DNA of 64,000 nt, from assembly GCF_042680725.1 (NCBI RefSeq), contig NZ_JBHUEK010000010.1:186001-250000 (forward strand), given 5' to 3'. Source of the stretch: Ferdinandcohnia salidurans. Its GTDB lineage: Bacteria > Bacillota > Bacilli > Bacillales > Bacillaceae_L. Numbering within the stretch: position 1 is the first letter of the stretch; every line of letters begins with the position of its first letter. Below are positions 43,554-53,900 of the stretch, piece by piece. Under the pieces are notes generated by a model. That model was not told the DNA's origin. It saw only the letters and a program-made list of their open reading frames with translations, and made no database searches. A program made the translations under genes and the position numbers.

Positions 43554-44908
43554 AACTAAGAACTAAGATCAATTTATTCACGGCTGTTTTGTTTATCATT
43601 TTGTTAATCTTAATTAATATTGCGTCTTTTTTTACGTTTAGGCATATGATGTTTCAAAATGAATTAGACCGTACACATGCCGAAACGGTACGAGCACTAA
43701 ATGGGATATCCGAATCTGTTAATACAATCCCTGCACAGACCTTGCTTCGTACATACATGCCGATTAATGGAATGCTGCAGGTCGTGTACCCGGATGGAGT
43801 GGTAGGGCCAAAAGCGTATGTTCCAGAGCAGAAAGTGTTAAAAGACTTTCCAACTTCCTATCAAAAATCAGAACGAAAAGAAATCCTTGATTATGATGGA
43901 AGACCTTACGCTTTTACTTCATTGCCAATCATTTGGCAAAATGGTGAAGTAGCTGAGCTTCAGATGGTGGAAGATTTATCACAGACAGCTGCCAACTTGA
44001 AAACATTAAGCCTCGTATTACTTGCTGTAACGATGATTGCAACCATTCCTGTTATCGTTTCAACTAGGGTATTGAGTAATGTGATTACAAAGCCTATTAC
44101 GGCGATGATTCAAACGATGCGGGAAATTCGAAAAAGCGGTCAATATAAACGGATTGAATTAACAAATGAATCGAACGATGAATTGCATGAAATGGGCCAA
44201 ACCTTTAACGAAATGATGGATTTATTAGAAGTAAACTATGAAAAACAGGAGATTTTTGTCTCAAATGCGTCTCATGAGTTAAAAACACCTTTAACGGTTA
44301 TAGACTCTTACTCAAGCCTATTAAAGAGAAGGGGACAGACAGACCCAAAGCTTTTTCAAGAAGCAGTGGATGCGATACAGTCCGAAGCCATTCATATGAG
44401 GGAATTAACGCAGCAGCTATTATTAATGGCAAAACATGATGAGCAATGGAAACTTCAGATGGAAAGCATTCCTCTACTGCAGTTAGTGGACGAGTCGGTT
44501 ACTTCTTTCCGCGAGGGCTACAAACGCGACATTTCAATCATTGTGGAAGAAGAATCCAGTGTGAAAACTGATAAGCAAAAACTTAAACAAGTTTTTTATA
44601 TTTTAATGGAGAATGCTCTAAAATATAGCGAAAAATCTGTGATTGTAGTGATTGGTAAGGAACGGAATCAATCAAACATTAAAATTATAGACCAAGGGAT
44701 TGGGATTCCGTCACAGGATGTTGGAAAAGTATTTGATCGTTTTTACCGTGTTGATAAAGCGAGAGCGAGAAAAACAGGGGGCTATGGACTAGGACTTTCA
44801 CTAGCAAAGGAATTGGCAGATGCAATCGGGGCGAAACTCGTTCTCGAAAGTGTTGAAGGAGAAGGAACAACGGCCAATATTCTGCTATCCAATGAGGATT
44901 CTCATTAA
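43550..44908 (+). CDS. Sensor histidine kinase, YkoH-like
   Basis: 452 residues. Membrane segments near residues 10-30 and 160-182 flank an extracellular sensor region; a HAMP domain follows (about 185-235). Next come the phosphoacceptor block NASHELKTPLTVIDSYSSLL and the ATPase boxes MENALKYSEKS, DQGIGIP, FDRFYRVDKAR and GYGLGLSLAKELA. It pairs with the preceding regulator; its probable output genes are the two PepSY proteins downstream. Confidence 0.92.
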   Translation: MKLRTKINLFTAVLFIILLILINIASFFTFRHMMFQNELDRTHAETVRALNGISESVNTIPAQTLLRTYMPINGMLQVVYPDGVVGPKAYVPEQKVLKDFPTSYQKSERKEILDYDGRPYAFTSLPIIWQNGEVAELQMVEDLSQTAANLKTLSLVLLAVTMIATIPVIVSTRVLSNVITKPITAMIQTMREIRKSGQYKRIELTNESNDELHEMGQTFNEMMDLLEVNYEKQEIFVSNASHELKTPLTVIDSYSSLLKRRGQTDPKLFQEAVDAIQSEAIHMRELTQQLLLMAKHDEQWKLQMESIPLLQLVDESVTSFREGYKRDISIIVEEESSVKTDKQKLKQVFYILMENALKYSEKSVIVVIGKERNQSNIKIIDQGIGIPSQDVGKVFDRFYRVDKARARKTGGYGLGLSLAKELADAIGAKLVLESVEGEGTTANILLSNEDSH

Positions 44909-44916
44909 TTTCTCAT
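44899..44916 (+). promoter_or_regulatory. Direct repeats, probable response-regulator site (first PepSY gene)
   Basis: TTCTCAT occurs at 44899 and 44910, exactly 11 bases apart, partly inside the end of the kinase gene. It ends 10 bases before a TATTAT (44927), so it covers the -35 region. OmpR/PhoP-type regulators bind such direct repeats. The same pair stands before the next PepSY gene. Confidence 0.6.
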
Positions 44917-44965
44917 AAAATGCGGGTATTATAGTAGATAAAAAGAAATCAATGGAGTGAGTGCA

Positions 44966-45697
44966 ATGAAAAAAGGAACACTTCCGAAAAGTCTACTCGC
45001 TGTAGCAGGTATTATAGTCGCAACTGTTGTGATCTGGCAGCTAACAAAGACCTTTACATCTGCAGAACCTTTATCTGAAAAGGATGCCACCCGCCTTGTG
45101 GAAAAGATGTATAGCGGTGAAAACACAGAGGTGAGCCGAGAAGATGACGTTTACAAAATTAAATTTGAAATAGAATCCGGCATTTATGAAATAGATGTTA
45201 ATCGGAAAACGGGGGACGTTACTAACCTCACTCAGATTTCACAGGAACCTCAGGAAAAAACAGAGGCTGAGGTCCGGGATATATTAGCCAAAGAGAAGGC
45301 CGGAGAAATTAAAACAATTGAAAAGAAGAATGAACAAGATAAAGCCTATTATTATGCAACTGTCACAAAAGGCGAAACAGAAGCAACTTATAAATTAGAA
45401 ACAACAACAGGTAAGATTGTTGATGTTGTAGAAAATAAGCAGCAAACACAGACTCCTCCAGAAACAACACCAAATACACAAGAGCCTCCTACAAAGACAG
45501 CACAACGTATCTCTGAGCAACAGGCAATTGAGCTTGCTCTTAAAGTTGTAAATGGTGTTGTGGATGATGTTGAACTTGAAGAAGAAGCGGGCCAGCCCTA
45601 CTATTTTATTGAAATTGAAGATGCCGGGGAAGAAGAATTCACCGTACAGGTTCATGCAATCTCCGGTGAAGTTAAAGCGATTGTGTCAGAAGATTAA
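44966..45697 (+). CDS. PepSY domain protein, membrane-anchored
   Basis: About 243 residues from the ATG at 44966 (RBS TGGAGTGA). One N-terminal membrane segment (LPKSLLAVAGIIVATVVIW) is followed by extracellular PepSY-like repeats: roughly residues 40-100, 105-160 and, after a Pro/Thr/Gln-rich linker, 180-243. Each has the pattern of an alpha helix and a strand ending in a GDV/GKIVDV/GEVKAI turn. PepSY domains are thought to inhibit proteases or sense the cell envelope. Corresponds in position to ykoI/ykoJ. Confidence 0.83.
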   Translation: MKKGTLPKSLLAVAGIIVATVVIWQLTKTFTSAEPLSEKDATRLVEKMYSGENTEVSREDDVYKIKFEIESGIYEIDVNRKTGDVTNLTQISQEPQEKTEAEVRDILAKEKAGEIKTIEKKNEQDKAYYYATVTKGETEATYKLETTTGKIVDVVENKQQTQTPPETTPNTQEPPTKTAQRISEQQAIELALKVVNGVVDDVELEEEAGQPYYFIEIEDAGEEEFTVQVHAISGEVKAIVSED

Positions 45698-45718
45698 TTC
45701 ATAGAAACTCTCACATAT

Positions 45719-45736
45719 TTCTCATCAATTTCTCAT
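45719..45736 (+). promoter_or_regulatory. Direct repeats, probable response-regulator site (second PepSY gene)
   Basis: TTCTCAT at 45719 and 45730, again 11 bases apart, with a degenerate third copy (CTCTCAC) at 45708 in the same phase. Confidence 0.6.
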
Positions 45737-45805
45737 TTTATTATCTGAGTTTCCTCATTTTCATTGACTATGATGAAGATAGTTCAAGTAAAGGAGGAAA
45801 CAAAC

Positions 45806-46432
45806 ATGAAGAAAAAACTTGTGGTACTAGGAATTGTTGGAACAGTTGTATTAGGAGGAGCAGTTGGAGTTGGTGCTTTCGCGAAAGAAGCTGAAGTTCC
45901 ATCTAAAAAAGCTGAAGAAATTGCAATGCAAGAGGTAAAAGGTGCACATGTGAAGGAAATTGAGCTTGAGCGCGAGAATGGAGAGCTTATTTACGAAGTT
46001 GAGCTTGAAGGTACACATGATGACGATATTGAGGTAGAAGTCAATGCAACTACAGGTAAAGTTGTAAGAGTTGATGATGATCGCGATGATGATGACGATG
46101 CAAAGGCAAACAACGTAGCGTCTGGAACAGTTGTTAAAGTAGATGACCATGATGACGACCGAGTTACTTCTCAAAAAGCTGCTGTTTCATCACCAAAGGT
46201 TTCAAAAGAACAAGCCATTTCAATTGCAACTAAGGATACTCCAGGTAAAATTGTAGAGATTGAGTTAGATGATGATAATCATTATGAAATTGAAATGATA
46301 TATGAAGGAAAAGAAGTCGAAATGGAAATTTCTGCAGTAGACGGAACGATTTTAAAAAAGGAAATAGATGACCTTGACGACAATGACGACGACAACGATG
46401 ATGACGATGACGATGACGATGACAAAAACTAA
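45806..46432 (+). CDS. Exported PepSY domain protein with aspartate-rich tail
   Basis: 208 residues from the ATG at 45806 with the ideal RBS AAAGGAGG. A signal sequence or anchor (about 1-25) is followed by two PepSY domains (about 30-92 and 130-187), linked by a very acidic stretch (VDDDRDDDDDAK). The C-terminus ends in a run of Asp with a few Asn (46371-46429). The acidic segments could bind divalent cations at the cell surface. Likely controlled by the upstream two-component system through the TTCTCAT repeats. Confidence 0.83.
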   Translation: MKKKLVVLGIVGTVVLGGAVGVGAFAKEAEVPSKKAEEIAMQEVKGAHVKEIELERENGELIYEVELEGTHDDDIEVEVNATTGKVVRVDDDRDDDDDAKANNVASGTVVKVDDHDDDRVTSQKAAVSSPKVSKEQAISIATKDTPGKIVEIELDDDNHYEIEMIYEGKEVEMEISAVDGTILKKEIDDLDDNDDDNDDDDDDDDDKN

Positions 46433-46442
46433 TATTAAAAAC

Positions 46443-46475
46443 AAATGAGGCCAGGACGATCCTGACCTCATTTTT
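46443..46475. terminator. Bidirectional terminator
   Basis: AAATGAGGCCAGGA pairs with TCCTGACCTCATTT (one mismatch) between convergent genes. Confidence 0.82.
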
Positions 46476-46477
46476 CA

Positions 46478-47503
46478 TTACATATTTTCCTCAAAAACAT
46501 CCGTTACATCGTGTGGACCATATGATTGATTCGATGGGATGACTAACGTGATGCCTGTAGCAGGATAATAAGAAGAAGCAAAGCTCAATCCAGGATCATA
46601 CCCCATCACATGATATTTATAAATCTCAGATTCTCTTTTAGAAATCCATACCCCATAGCCGTAGTATTCATCATCCTCAGCATGTACGTGAGGTGTTAAA
46701 AGCAAGTTAGTCGTTTCCTTGCTTACTAATTTATGGCTCAAGAGAGCATCCCATAATTTCATCATGTCGGGTGCAGTGACAAACGCTCCACCATCTGCTC
46801 CTCCTTGAATTGGAATCGAGTACATATTTGTTCGCCATGTTCCATCTTCCTCGTTATCGATATACCCAATTGCCGTGTTTTTCGGTAGGTTATCGAGAGA
46901 AAAATATCCTGAGTCTACCATTCCACATGGATTAAAAACTTTCTCAATCACATAATCCGTAAATGATTTCCCCGTTTTGTCCTCAATGATTAACCCTAAT
47001 AAAATATAACCGGCATTGTTATAATGAAATCTTTCACCTGGTTCAAACATCATATTGCTATTCTGGAACAATGGAAGAAAGTCCTTCAATCCACGGATTA
47101 GGTACATCGGATTGTCTTTCCAAAGCTCCTCAAAATCATCCATAACGGCTTCATCAAAATAATCAGGGACACCGGAAGTATGAGTTAATAAATGGTGGAT
47201 GGTAACATTCTCATGAAAATTAGGAAACTCCAAGTTCAAGCAATCTTTTAATCTTGTATCAAATGTTACTAAACCTTCTTCAACAAGCTGGCACACTGCA
47301 ATGGCGGTAAAAAGTTTGCAGCCAGATGCGATTCCAAACCTTGTATTGATCTTGTTATCTAGTTCTTCAGCTCTATTGGAAAAGCCGTAAGCTGATTGGA
47401 GCATTACTTCATCAGGATGTTTGGCAAGAACAACTCCGGAAAACTGACTTTGGTTACAAAAATCATTTATTTTACTGTTTAAAGTTGAATTTAATGTATG
47501 CAT
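46478..47503 (-). CDS. Beta-lactamase-family serine hydrolase (class C/PBP-like)
   Basis: 341 residues. The active-site SxxK is in FGIASGCKLFTA (about residue 57), the YxN in FHYNNAGYILLG (about residue 148), and HLLTHTSGVPDYFD is present. There is no signal peptide, so the enzyme is cytoplasmic. This places it among esterases or peptidases of the family and not among secreted beta-lactamases. Substrate unknown. Confidence 0.88.
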   Translation of the reverse strand: MHTLNSTLNSKINDFCNQSQFSGVVLAKHPDEVMLQSAYGFSNRAEELDNKINTRFGIASGCKLFTAIAVCQLVEEGLVTFDTRLKDCLNLEFPNFHENVTIHHLLTHTSGVPDYFDEAVMDDFEELWKDNPMYLIRGLKDFLPLFQNSNMMFEPGERFHYNNAGYILLGLIIEDKTGKSFTDYVIEKVFNPCGMVDSGYFSLDNLPKNTAIGYIDNEEDGTWRTNMYSIPIQGGADGGAFVTAPDMMKLWDALLSHKLVSKETTNLLLTPHVHAEDDEYYGYGVWISKRESEIYKYHVMGYDPGLSFASSYYPATGITLVIPSNQSYGPHDVTDVFEENM

Positions 47504-47710
47504 TCATTTAACTCCTTAGTCATATTCCAATTGGCTTTTGCGACAAACAACAATTAAATTCAGGGACTCTATTAAATATTACCATAATTTTCTAGTTATA
47601 TGTCGAAAGAATATTCAAAAAGACAGGGCATCATTATTTTTTTAGATGAGTAATATTTATACCTCGAAGTAAAATATAGTAAGTGAGGATAAGTATAAGG
47701 AGGAGAATAC

Positions 47711-48658
47711 ATGACCTATCTATTGCTATTAGTTGGCTTTGCGTTATTAATAAAAGGTGCGGACTATTTTGTTGAAGGTTCCTCTAAAATTGCTGGACTT
47801 CTTAACGTTCCTCCAATCCTCGTCGGGCTTACCATTGTTGCATTCGGTACGAGTTCACCAGAAGCAACGGTAAGTATTATTGCGGCTATCGAAGGCAATG
47901 CCGATGTGGCAGTTGGAAATGTAGTCGGAAGTAATATCTTCAATATTACATTCGTCGTTGGGATAACTGCCATGATAAACCCGCTGAAAGTAGAGAATGC
48001 TACGATTCGAAAAGAAATTCCATTTACATTTTTGGCTAGCATTGCCCTATTTGTAATGATGGGTGACCTGGCTTTACAAAATGCAACTGTTAATACCATT
48101 TCTCGGACTGAAGGGATCCTCCTCCTCCTCTTTTTTAGTGTGTTTTTGTATTATATTATTGAAGTGGCAAGAAATAATCGTAATTCTGTAGTGACTGAAA
48201 CGACAGATAAAAAATGGGGCAAAAATATTGCTTTCACACTCGGTGGCTTAGCAGCAATCATTTTTGGCGGGGATTTGGTGGTAGATAACAGCATTAAAAT
48301 TGCCTACTCCTTTGGAATGAGTGAAACATTAGTGGGCTTAACTATTGTAGCGGTTGGAACTTCCTTGCCAGAACTTGTGACATCTGTTACCGCAGCCATT
48401 AAGAAACAAAGTGAAATAGCATTAGGAAACATCGTTGGAAGCAATATCTTTAACATTTTCTTTGTACTTGGTGCTTCTTCAGTTATTTCCCCATTACCGG
48501 TCGACGGAAAAATTCTTATCGATGTCATATTAATGCTTATTTTAACAATCGTCCTATTTGTATTCTCTCGAACAGAATTCAAAATTGCCAAATCTGAAGG
48601 TGGTATTCTTGCCGTTGCATACATCGCCTATATGGTATTTATCATTTTAAGAGGTTAA
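47711..48658 (+). CDS. Calcium/sodium exchanger (CaCA family, YrbG-like)
   Basis: 315 residues, ten hydrophobic helices in two homologous halves. The ion-binding alpha repeats are intact: VAFGTSSPEATVSI and GNVVGSNIFNI in the first half, VAVGTSLPELVTSV and GNIVGSNIFNI in the second. RBS AAGGAGGAG. It should exchange cations (Ca2+ for Na+, H+ or K+) across the cytoplasmic membrane. Confidence 0.92.
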   Translation: MTYLLLLVGFALLIKGADYFVEGSSKIAGLLNVPPILVGLTIVAFGTSSPEATVSIIAAIEGNADVAVGNVVGSNIFNITFVVGITAMINPLKVENATIRKEIPFTFLASIALFVMMGDLALQNATVNTISRTEGILLLLFFSVFLYYIIEVARNNRNSVVTETTDKKWGKNIAFTLGGLAAIIFGGDLVVDNSIKIAYSFGMSETLVGLTIVAVGTSLPELVTSVTAAIKKQSEIALGNIVGSNIFNIFFVLGASSVISPLPVDGKILIDVILMLILTIVLFVFSRTEFKIAKSEGGILAVAYIAYMVFIILRG

Positions 48659-48662
48659 AATT

Positions 48663-48686
48663 CACCGTGTAATGCGGTGTTTTTTT
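48663..48686 (+). terminator. Short terminator
   Basis: CACCG and CGGTG pair around 7 bases, followed by seven T. Confidence 0.7.
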
Positions 48687-48783
48687 ATTAAAAATGTATA
48701 GATTATTAGATAAAAAATATGTAAACTAAATTAATACAGAAGTTGACAATTAGACTCATTACTTCAAAATAGGGGGGATGTTG

Positions 48784-49200
48784 ATGTATAAGCTGCGGGG
48801 TCACCATCTTTTTTGCCTTTTAGGTTATAGGGGAATGGGCTATTCCAGAGAGTACGTGGAAAACATGACGATCGTTCACCAGACTCTTAGAAACTACCCA
48901 AGGACGCTTGTTCAGATTGTAAAAGGTCCAGATCATCTATGTGAAAAATACCCGAACAATGGTGAATACCATTGTCAAATTGCGTCCATCTACGAAAGGG
49001 ATGCTATGATTCTAGAAAAAATGGGACTTCGAATCGGACAAATTTTAAGATGGGAAGACATTGAAGCTAGAATCCAAAAGCATATCATTCCTGCAGACAT
49101 TCAAACGGTGTGTGAATCTTGCTCATGGCGCTCCTATGGCGTCTGTGAGGAAGGGGTACAGGAAATGATTGAAGGTAAAGGACTACGAGAAGTAAAATAA
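48784..49200 (+). CDS. DUF1284 family protein
   Basis: About 138 residues. The ATG at 48784 is preceded by AGGGGGG at a 6-base spacing; an ATG at 48778 abuts that RBS. The N-terminal LRGHHLFCLLGYRGMGYS is the DUF1284 signature. Cysteines recur in DHLCEKYP, YHCQI and VCESCSWRSYGVCEEGV, suggesting a metal or Fe-S site. Function unknown. Confidence 0.82.
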   Translation: MYKLRGHHLFCLLGYRGMGYSREYVENMTIVHQTLRNYPRTLVQIVKGPDHLCEKYPNNGEYHCQIASIYERDAMILEKMGLRIGQILRWEDIEARIQKHIIPADIQTVCESCSWRSYGVCEEGVQEMIEGKGLREVK

Positions 49201-49206
49201 AGCAAT

Positions 49207-49234
49207 AAAAAAATGCCTGAACAAGGCATTTTTT
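49207..49234. terminator. Bidirectional terminator
   Basis: AAAAATGCC and GGCATTTTT pair around TGAACAA between two convergent genes. Confidence 0.82.
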
Positions 49235-50249
49235 AGATTAAGTAAATAATGATAAAATATCCCATCATCACGCAAAGTCCCATTGGTACTCCGAACTTTG
49301 CCCACTCCTTACTTGTAATTTCTAATTTCCCGGCTGCAATAATATTAGGGATATTCCCAGGAATAAGCATTCCACCACTAATCAATAGTCCTAATAGTAT
49401 TGATTGAATTGTAAAATGGTCCATCGCAGGGCTGATTTCGGCGGCTGCTAGAGTGGCGTTATCAAGAATGGCTGAAATCATATTTAGCCAGTAAAGAAGT
49501 TGCGGGTCAAGCCCGATGAAATAACGATTGATCATTGGTTCAAAGCCTGCACCTAGTAAGGTTAACCCCATGACGAAAAAATAAATCTTTAACGCTCGTA
49601 CAAGAATTTCCTCATATGTTTCAAGATTTGATTCCTTTCCAACCGTTGCTTTTTTCCGATTTGGCGGCTCGACAACAAGGGTGGCCAATAAACCGAAAAG
49701 AAGGAGAGATGCGAAAATTTGAGGCCCGATTAAGCTTATTAAAAAGAAAAACTCTTCATTAAGCTTACTGATCGCAATCGTGGATAAGGGCTCCCCTATG
49801 GGTGTTAATGCTGCTCCCATTCCAATTGAAAAACAGGCGATTATCACGAAACGAATCATAGATGCACGTTCTAGTTTAAGTGAAGAGGCAACCAAAACAA
49901 GTACAAGTGCTGCGATGATGGCCGTTATGATACTTGAAATGAGCCCTAGGATAATGACAACTAATCCAATAAATAAGCGGAATGGGATTCTTCGGCTCAG
50001 TCCAACGATGGATCTTTGTAATGGTGTATGAAACCATTTGAAAAGCAAGCCAGCTATAAAAACAGCTAACGTGATTTTGATGGGATCAACTGCTGCCCGT
50101 ATGAATAGCTGACTGCTAAATACACCGCCGACAACCGCAGCAAGAAGCCCCATAACAAATAGGAATAACTCTAGATTTTTCTCAACAATCCTGACCGAAA
50201 ATGGCAAAAATAGAACAAAAATAAGAATTACTGACAATCCGATAATCAT
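49233..50249 (-). CDS. DUF1646 family membrane protein (ion-transporter-like)
   Basis: 338 residues, about nine hydrophobic helices. LTPIGEPLSTIAISKLN and LDNATLAAAEISPAMD resemble the NhaD/ArsB ion-transporter superfamily to which DUF1646 is usually related. A GNIPNIIAAGKLEI segment near the end matches the same superfamily pattern. Substrate unknown; a sodium/proton or anion carrier is plausible. Confidence 0.78.
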   Translation of the reverse strand: MIIGLSVILIFVLFLPFSVRIVEKNLELFLFVMGLLAAVVGGVFSSQLFIRAAVDPIKITLAVFIAGLLFKWFHTPLQRSIVGLSRRIPFRLFIGLVVIILGLISSIITAIIAALVLVLVASSLKLERASMIRFVIIACFSIGMGAALTPIGEPLSTIAISKLNEEFFFLISLIGPQIFASLLLFGLLATLVVEPPNRKKATVGKESNLETYEEILVRALKIYFFVMGLTLLGAGFEPMINRYFIGLDPQLLYWLNMISAILDNATLAAAEISPAMDHFTIQSILLGLLISGGMLIPGNIPNIIAAGKLEITSKEWAKFGVPMGLCVMMGYFIIIYLI

Positions 50250-50424
50250 TCACATTACCTCAACTTTTCTTATTGATGCGCCTAGGAGCAAGTATTATAT
50301 TCATATGCAAAAATCGGACAAACTTGCTAAACAATTTGTTACTTATTTAATAGTGTTATTTTTGATTTCAAGAATAGTGGAAAGAATAAGGGACATCTCT
50401 CTAGGTTAGAGGGCTGTTTTTTTA

Positions 50425-50453
50425 TTGACTTTTTGGATAGCCGGAATTATAGT
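50425..50453 (+). promoter_or_regulatory. Sigma-A promoter of the MarR gene
   Basis: TTGACT (50425), a 17-base spacer, TATAGT (50448). Predicted start about 50460, just before the palindrome. Confidence 0.7.
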
Positions 50454-50461
50454 TAATGATG

Positions 50462-50488
50462 TTAATAGTTAAAGTGTTTAACTATTAA
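50462..50488. promoter_or_regulatory. MarR operator
   Basis: TTAATAGTTAAA and TTTAACTATTAA are perfect 12-bp arms around GTG, immediately downstream of the predicted transcription start. Typical autorepression layout for a MarR regulator controlling itself and the efflux gene. Confidence 0.75.
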
Positions 50489-50524
50489 ATGATTGAATCT
50501 TATTTTGTGAGGTGACATTGAAAT

Positions 50525-50986
50525 ATGGCTAAAACAAATATCAAGGAATTGGTTGATTTATATGTTGATGTTTCGTTTTCAGTGAATACCATTGCGGATT
50601 CGCTTGTGAAGGAACAGCTCGGAACCGAACTTACCAATGAACAGCATTATACACTTCGCTACATAAATAAAGTGGGTTCGTGTACATCAACCGAACTTGC
50701 AGAGGTTTTTGAAGTGAAAAAAAGTGCAATTACTGCCATCATAAATCGCCTTTTTGAGAAAGGGTTAATTGATAGAACACGTGACGAGAATGATCGACGA
50801 CTTGTCTATCTAACTTTGTCAACTAGAGGGGAGAAACTGTTTTTAAAGACAGAGGAGCGGGTTAATAACCTTGTCGAGTCTATTATTGGTGAATTTTCTG
50901 AAGAGGAAATCGTTCAATTCTTAAAAACGTATGAAAAGCTTAATGGAATTCTTCAAAAGATAAAACAGAACAAGGTGGTGGAATAA
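50525..50986 (+). CDS. MarR family regulator (YdgG-like)
   Basis: 153 residues, RBS GAGGTGA. The winged helix reads TSTELAEVFEVKKSAITAIINRLFEKGLIDRTRDENDRRLVYLTLS, with the DxRxxxxxLT wing of the family. It is followed after 2 bases by an MMPL transporter gene; B. subtilis has the same pair (ydgGH). Confidence 0.9.
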   Translation: MAKTNIKELVDLYVDVSFSVNTIADSLVKEQLGTELTNEQHYTLRYINKVGSCTSTELAEVFEVKKSAITAIINRLFEKGLIDRTRDENDRRLVYLTLSTRGEKLFLKTEERVNNLVESIIGEFSEEEIVQFLKTYEKLNGILQKIKQNKVVE

Positions 50987-50988
50987 GT

Positions 50989-53900
50989 ATGAAATTTATT
51001 ATAAAACGGAAATGGTTTGTCCTTATCGCATGGGTTGTTGTCGTAGCAGGATTATTCTTGGCAGCTCCGAATATGGGAGATCTTGTGCGTGAAAAAGGCC
51101 AGATAACTGTACCCGATGAATACTCATCCTCCATTGCAGGTCAAATTTTAAATGATGCACAGTCCCAAGAGGGTGGAGGAGATGAAACACAGGTGGCCCT
51201 TGTGTTTCATGATAAAAAGAAGTTAACAGATGACGAGATCAAAGAAGCGGAAAAAGCAATCCAACTTCTTGAAGAGAAGAAAGAGGAAATCGGGATTACC
51301 GAAATTCTTACTCATTTTAATGAGGAAACACTAAAGGAACAGCTTGTATCAGAGGAGGGAAAAGCAATCCTTGCCTCTGTAACAATTAGCTGGAATGACC
51401 GGGAGCCAAAAGAGGTCAGCGATGCTTTGTATCAAGCCATTGAAGATGTAAAGGTTGACCATTATTATACGAGTGAATGGCTCATTAGTGAAGATCTCGT
51501 AACCAGTTCACAAGAAGGTTTGAAAAAGACTGAAGGTATTACGGTTGTCTTTATCCTTGTGGTTCTTTTACTTGTGTTTAGATCTCTCGTAGCACCGATT
51601 ATTCCACTTGTGACAGTTGGATTTACTTATCTTGCGTCACAATCGATTGTTGCGATGCTGGTTGATAAATTTGATTTTCCAATTTCAACCTATACACAGA
51701 TTTTCTTAGTGGCTATTTTATTTGGAATTGGAACAGACTACTGTATTTTGCTTTTAAGTCGATTTAAAGAAGAACTATCACAACGAGAAAGCTTAACAGA
51801 AGCCATTGTTGAAACGTATAAAAATGCTGGTCGTACAGTATTTTTCAGTGGCGTTGCCGTCATGATTGGCTTTGCTGCCATCGGTTTTTCTCAGTTCATA
51901 TTATACCAATCAGCTGTGGCTGTAGCGGTAGGTGTTGCTATTTTACTAGTTGCATTATTCACGGTCGTTCCATTCTTTATGGCCGTTTTAGGAAAAAAAT
52001 TATTCTGGCCATCTAAGCAGAAATTAGAACATGGAGACAGTAAAATTTGGGCAGTTGCTGGAAGATTTTCATTAAGTCGCCCACTCTTATCTCTAATAAT
52101 TGTTGCTGCAATCATTGCTCCATTCTTATTTGTGTATGATGGAGAGTTATCTTATAACTCATTAGAAGAATTAAGTGGAGATGTAAACTCGATTAAAGCA
52201 TTCAATGCGATTTCGGACAGCTTCAGACCTGGTGAATCCATGCCAACTCAAATCGTCTTGAAAAATGATGAGGCAATGGACTCCACAGAGTATATCGAAT
52301 TAGCTGAAAAAATCAGCCGTGAAGTGGAAAAAGTGGATCTTGTTGACTCTATTCGCTCTGTCACAAGACCAACTGGTGAACCAATTGAGGATTTATTCGT
52401 TGCGAACCAAGCAAAAACACTTGAAGAAGGTATTGGTGAAGGCAAAGACGGACTCACTCAAATTAAAGATGGGCTTGAAGAGGCAGGTAGTGAACTTGCA
52501 AAATCAGAGCCAGAGCTTAAAACCGCCACTGATGGAATCGGTGAATTAATTACTGGAACTAATCAGGTGAAATCTGTCCTAACAGAGATCCAAACAAACC
52601 TTTCAAAAATTGAGTCAGGGATCCGTAGCGGAACAGCTGGAATCGATACGATGATTGCTGAGGTTGACAAAGCAAAGGCTGGATCAGAAGAATTATTAAA
52701 CTATTATAATACGAAACTATTAGTCGGTTATAAAGATGCCCAAAGTGGAATTGCTGGTTTGCAAACTGGCTACACTGAAATAGCAAATGCGCTCAAACAA
52801 TTAACTACTGGTGTGAATCAACTAAATGAAGGTGGATTTGCTTATCTAGAAGGCTACTATATTCATGCAGAGAGTGGCCAAAGTATTGCTGATGATGATG
52901 TATATAAAGGAATGAAGCAATCCTTGCAAGGGATCCCACAATTATCAGCGGGGATTCAAGAACTAAATGGTCATCTTTCGGAAGTAAATACCGGAATGAC
53001 TCAAGCTAATGCAGGATTTGAACAATTGCTCAAAGAACAAGCAGCACTTCCAGCTGGTCTTGAACAGCTAATTGCAGGTTTAGAAGAACTAAAAGGTGGG
53101 CTTGTCCAAGCGGCAAATGGCCAAGGACAAATCGTTCAAGGTATGCCACAAATTACAAATGGCCTTACAGGAATTAATGATGGCCAACAGCAGCTCCTTG
53201 ATGGATTCGGAAGTCTAGGTGGTCAATTAACACAATTAACAGATGGACTAACTCAAAGTGCTGATGGTCTAGAGCAGGTTTCAGCTGGATTAGGATCCGC
53301 TCAAGAATATTTATCAAATCTATCAAACTCTGAAGAATTAAATGCTTTCTATATGCCAGAAGAAGTACTTGAGAGTGATGATTTCGCACAAGTCCTTGAT
53401 GTATACATGTCAAAAGATCGTAAAGTCATGACATTAGATGTCATATTTGAAGCGAACCCATATTCTAACGAAGCAATGGCACAAATCGAGGAAATCGAAG
53501 CAGCTGTTGCAAGAGCAACAAAAGATACCAAGCTTGAAAATGCAGATGTCGCCCTTGGTGGTATTACAAGTACCAATACCGATTTAAGTAAAATGTCTGA
53601 ACAAGATTACTCACGTACAATCGTGCTAATGTTTATTGGTATTGCGCTCATCTTAATTTTCTTGTTCCGTTCGTTAATCATGCCACTCTATCTCATAGGT
53701 TCATTAATTTTAACCTATTACACATCGATGGCCATTAATGAAGTTATTTTCGTCAATATTCTCGGATATTCCGGAATCAGCTGGGCGGTGCCATTTTTTG
53801 GATTTGTCATCTTAGTTGCACTCGGTGTCGACTATAGTATTTTCCTAATGGATCGCTTCAACGAATACCGTGATATTCCAGTAGCAGAAGCGATGCTTCT

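Noticed and set aside
45740..45780. Promoter for the second PepSY gene
   Set aside because: A TATGAT is present at 45769 but no acceptable -35 at 16-18 bases; only the regulator repeats were kept.
50385..50425. A terminator-like sequence (ACATCTCTCTAGGTTAGAGGGCTGT followed by T run)
   Set aside because: The stem is broken and no plus-strand gene ends upstream of it; the T run is more probably part of the promoter region of the MarR gene.
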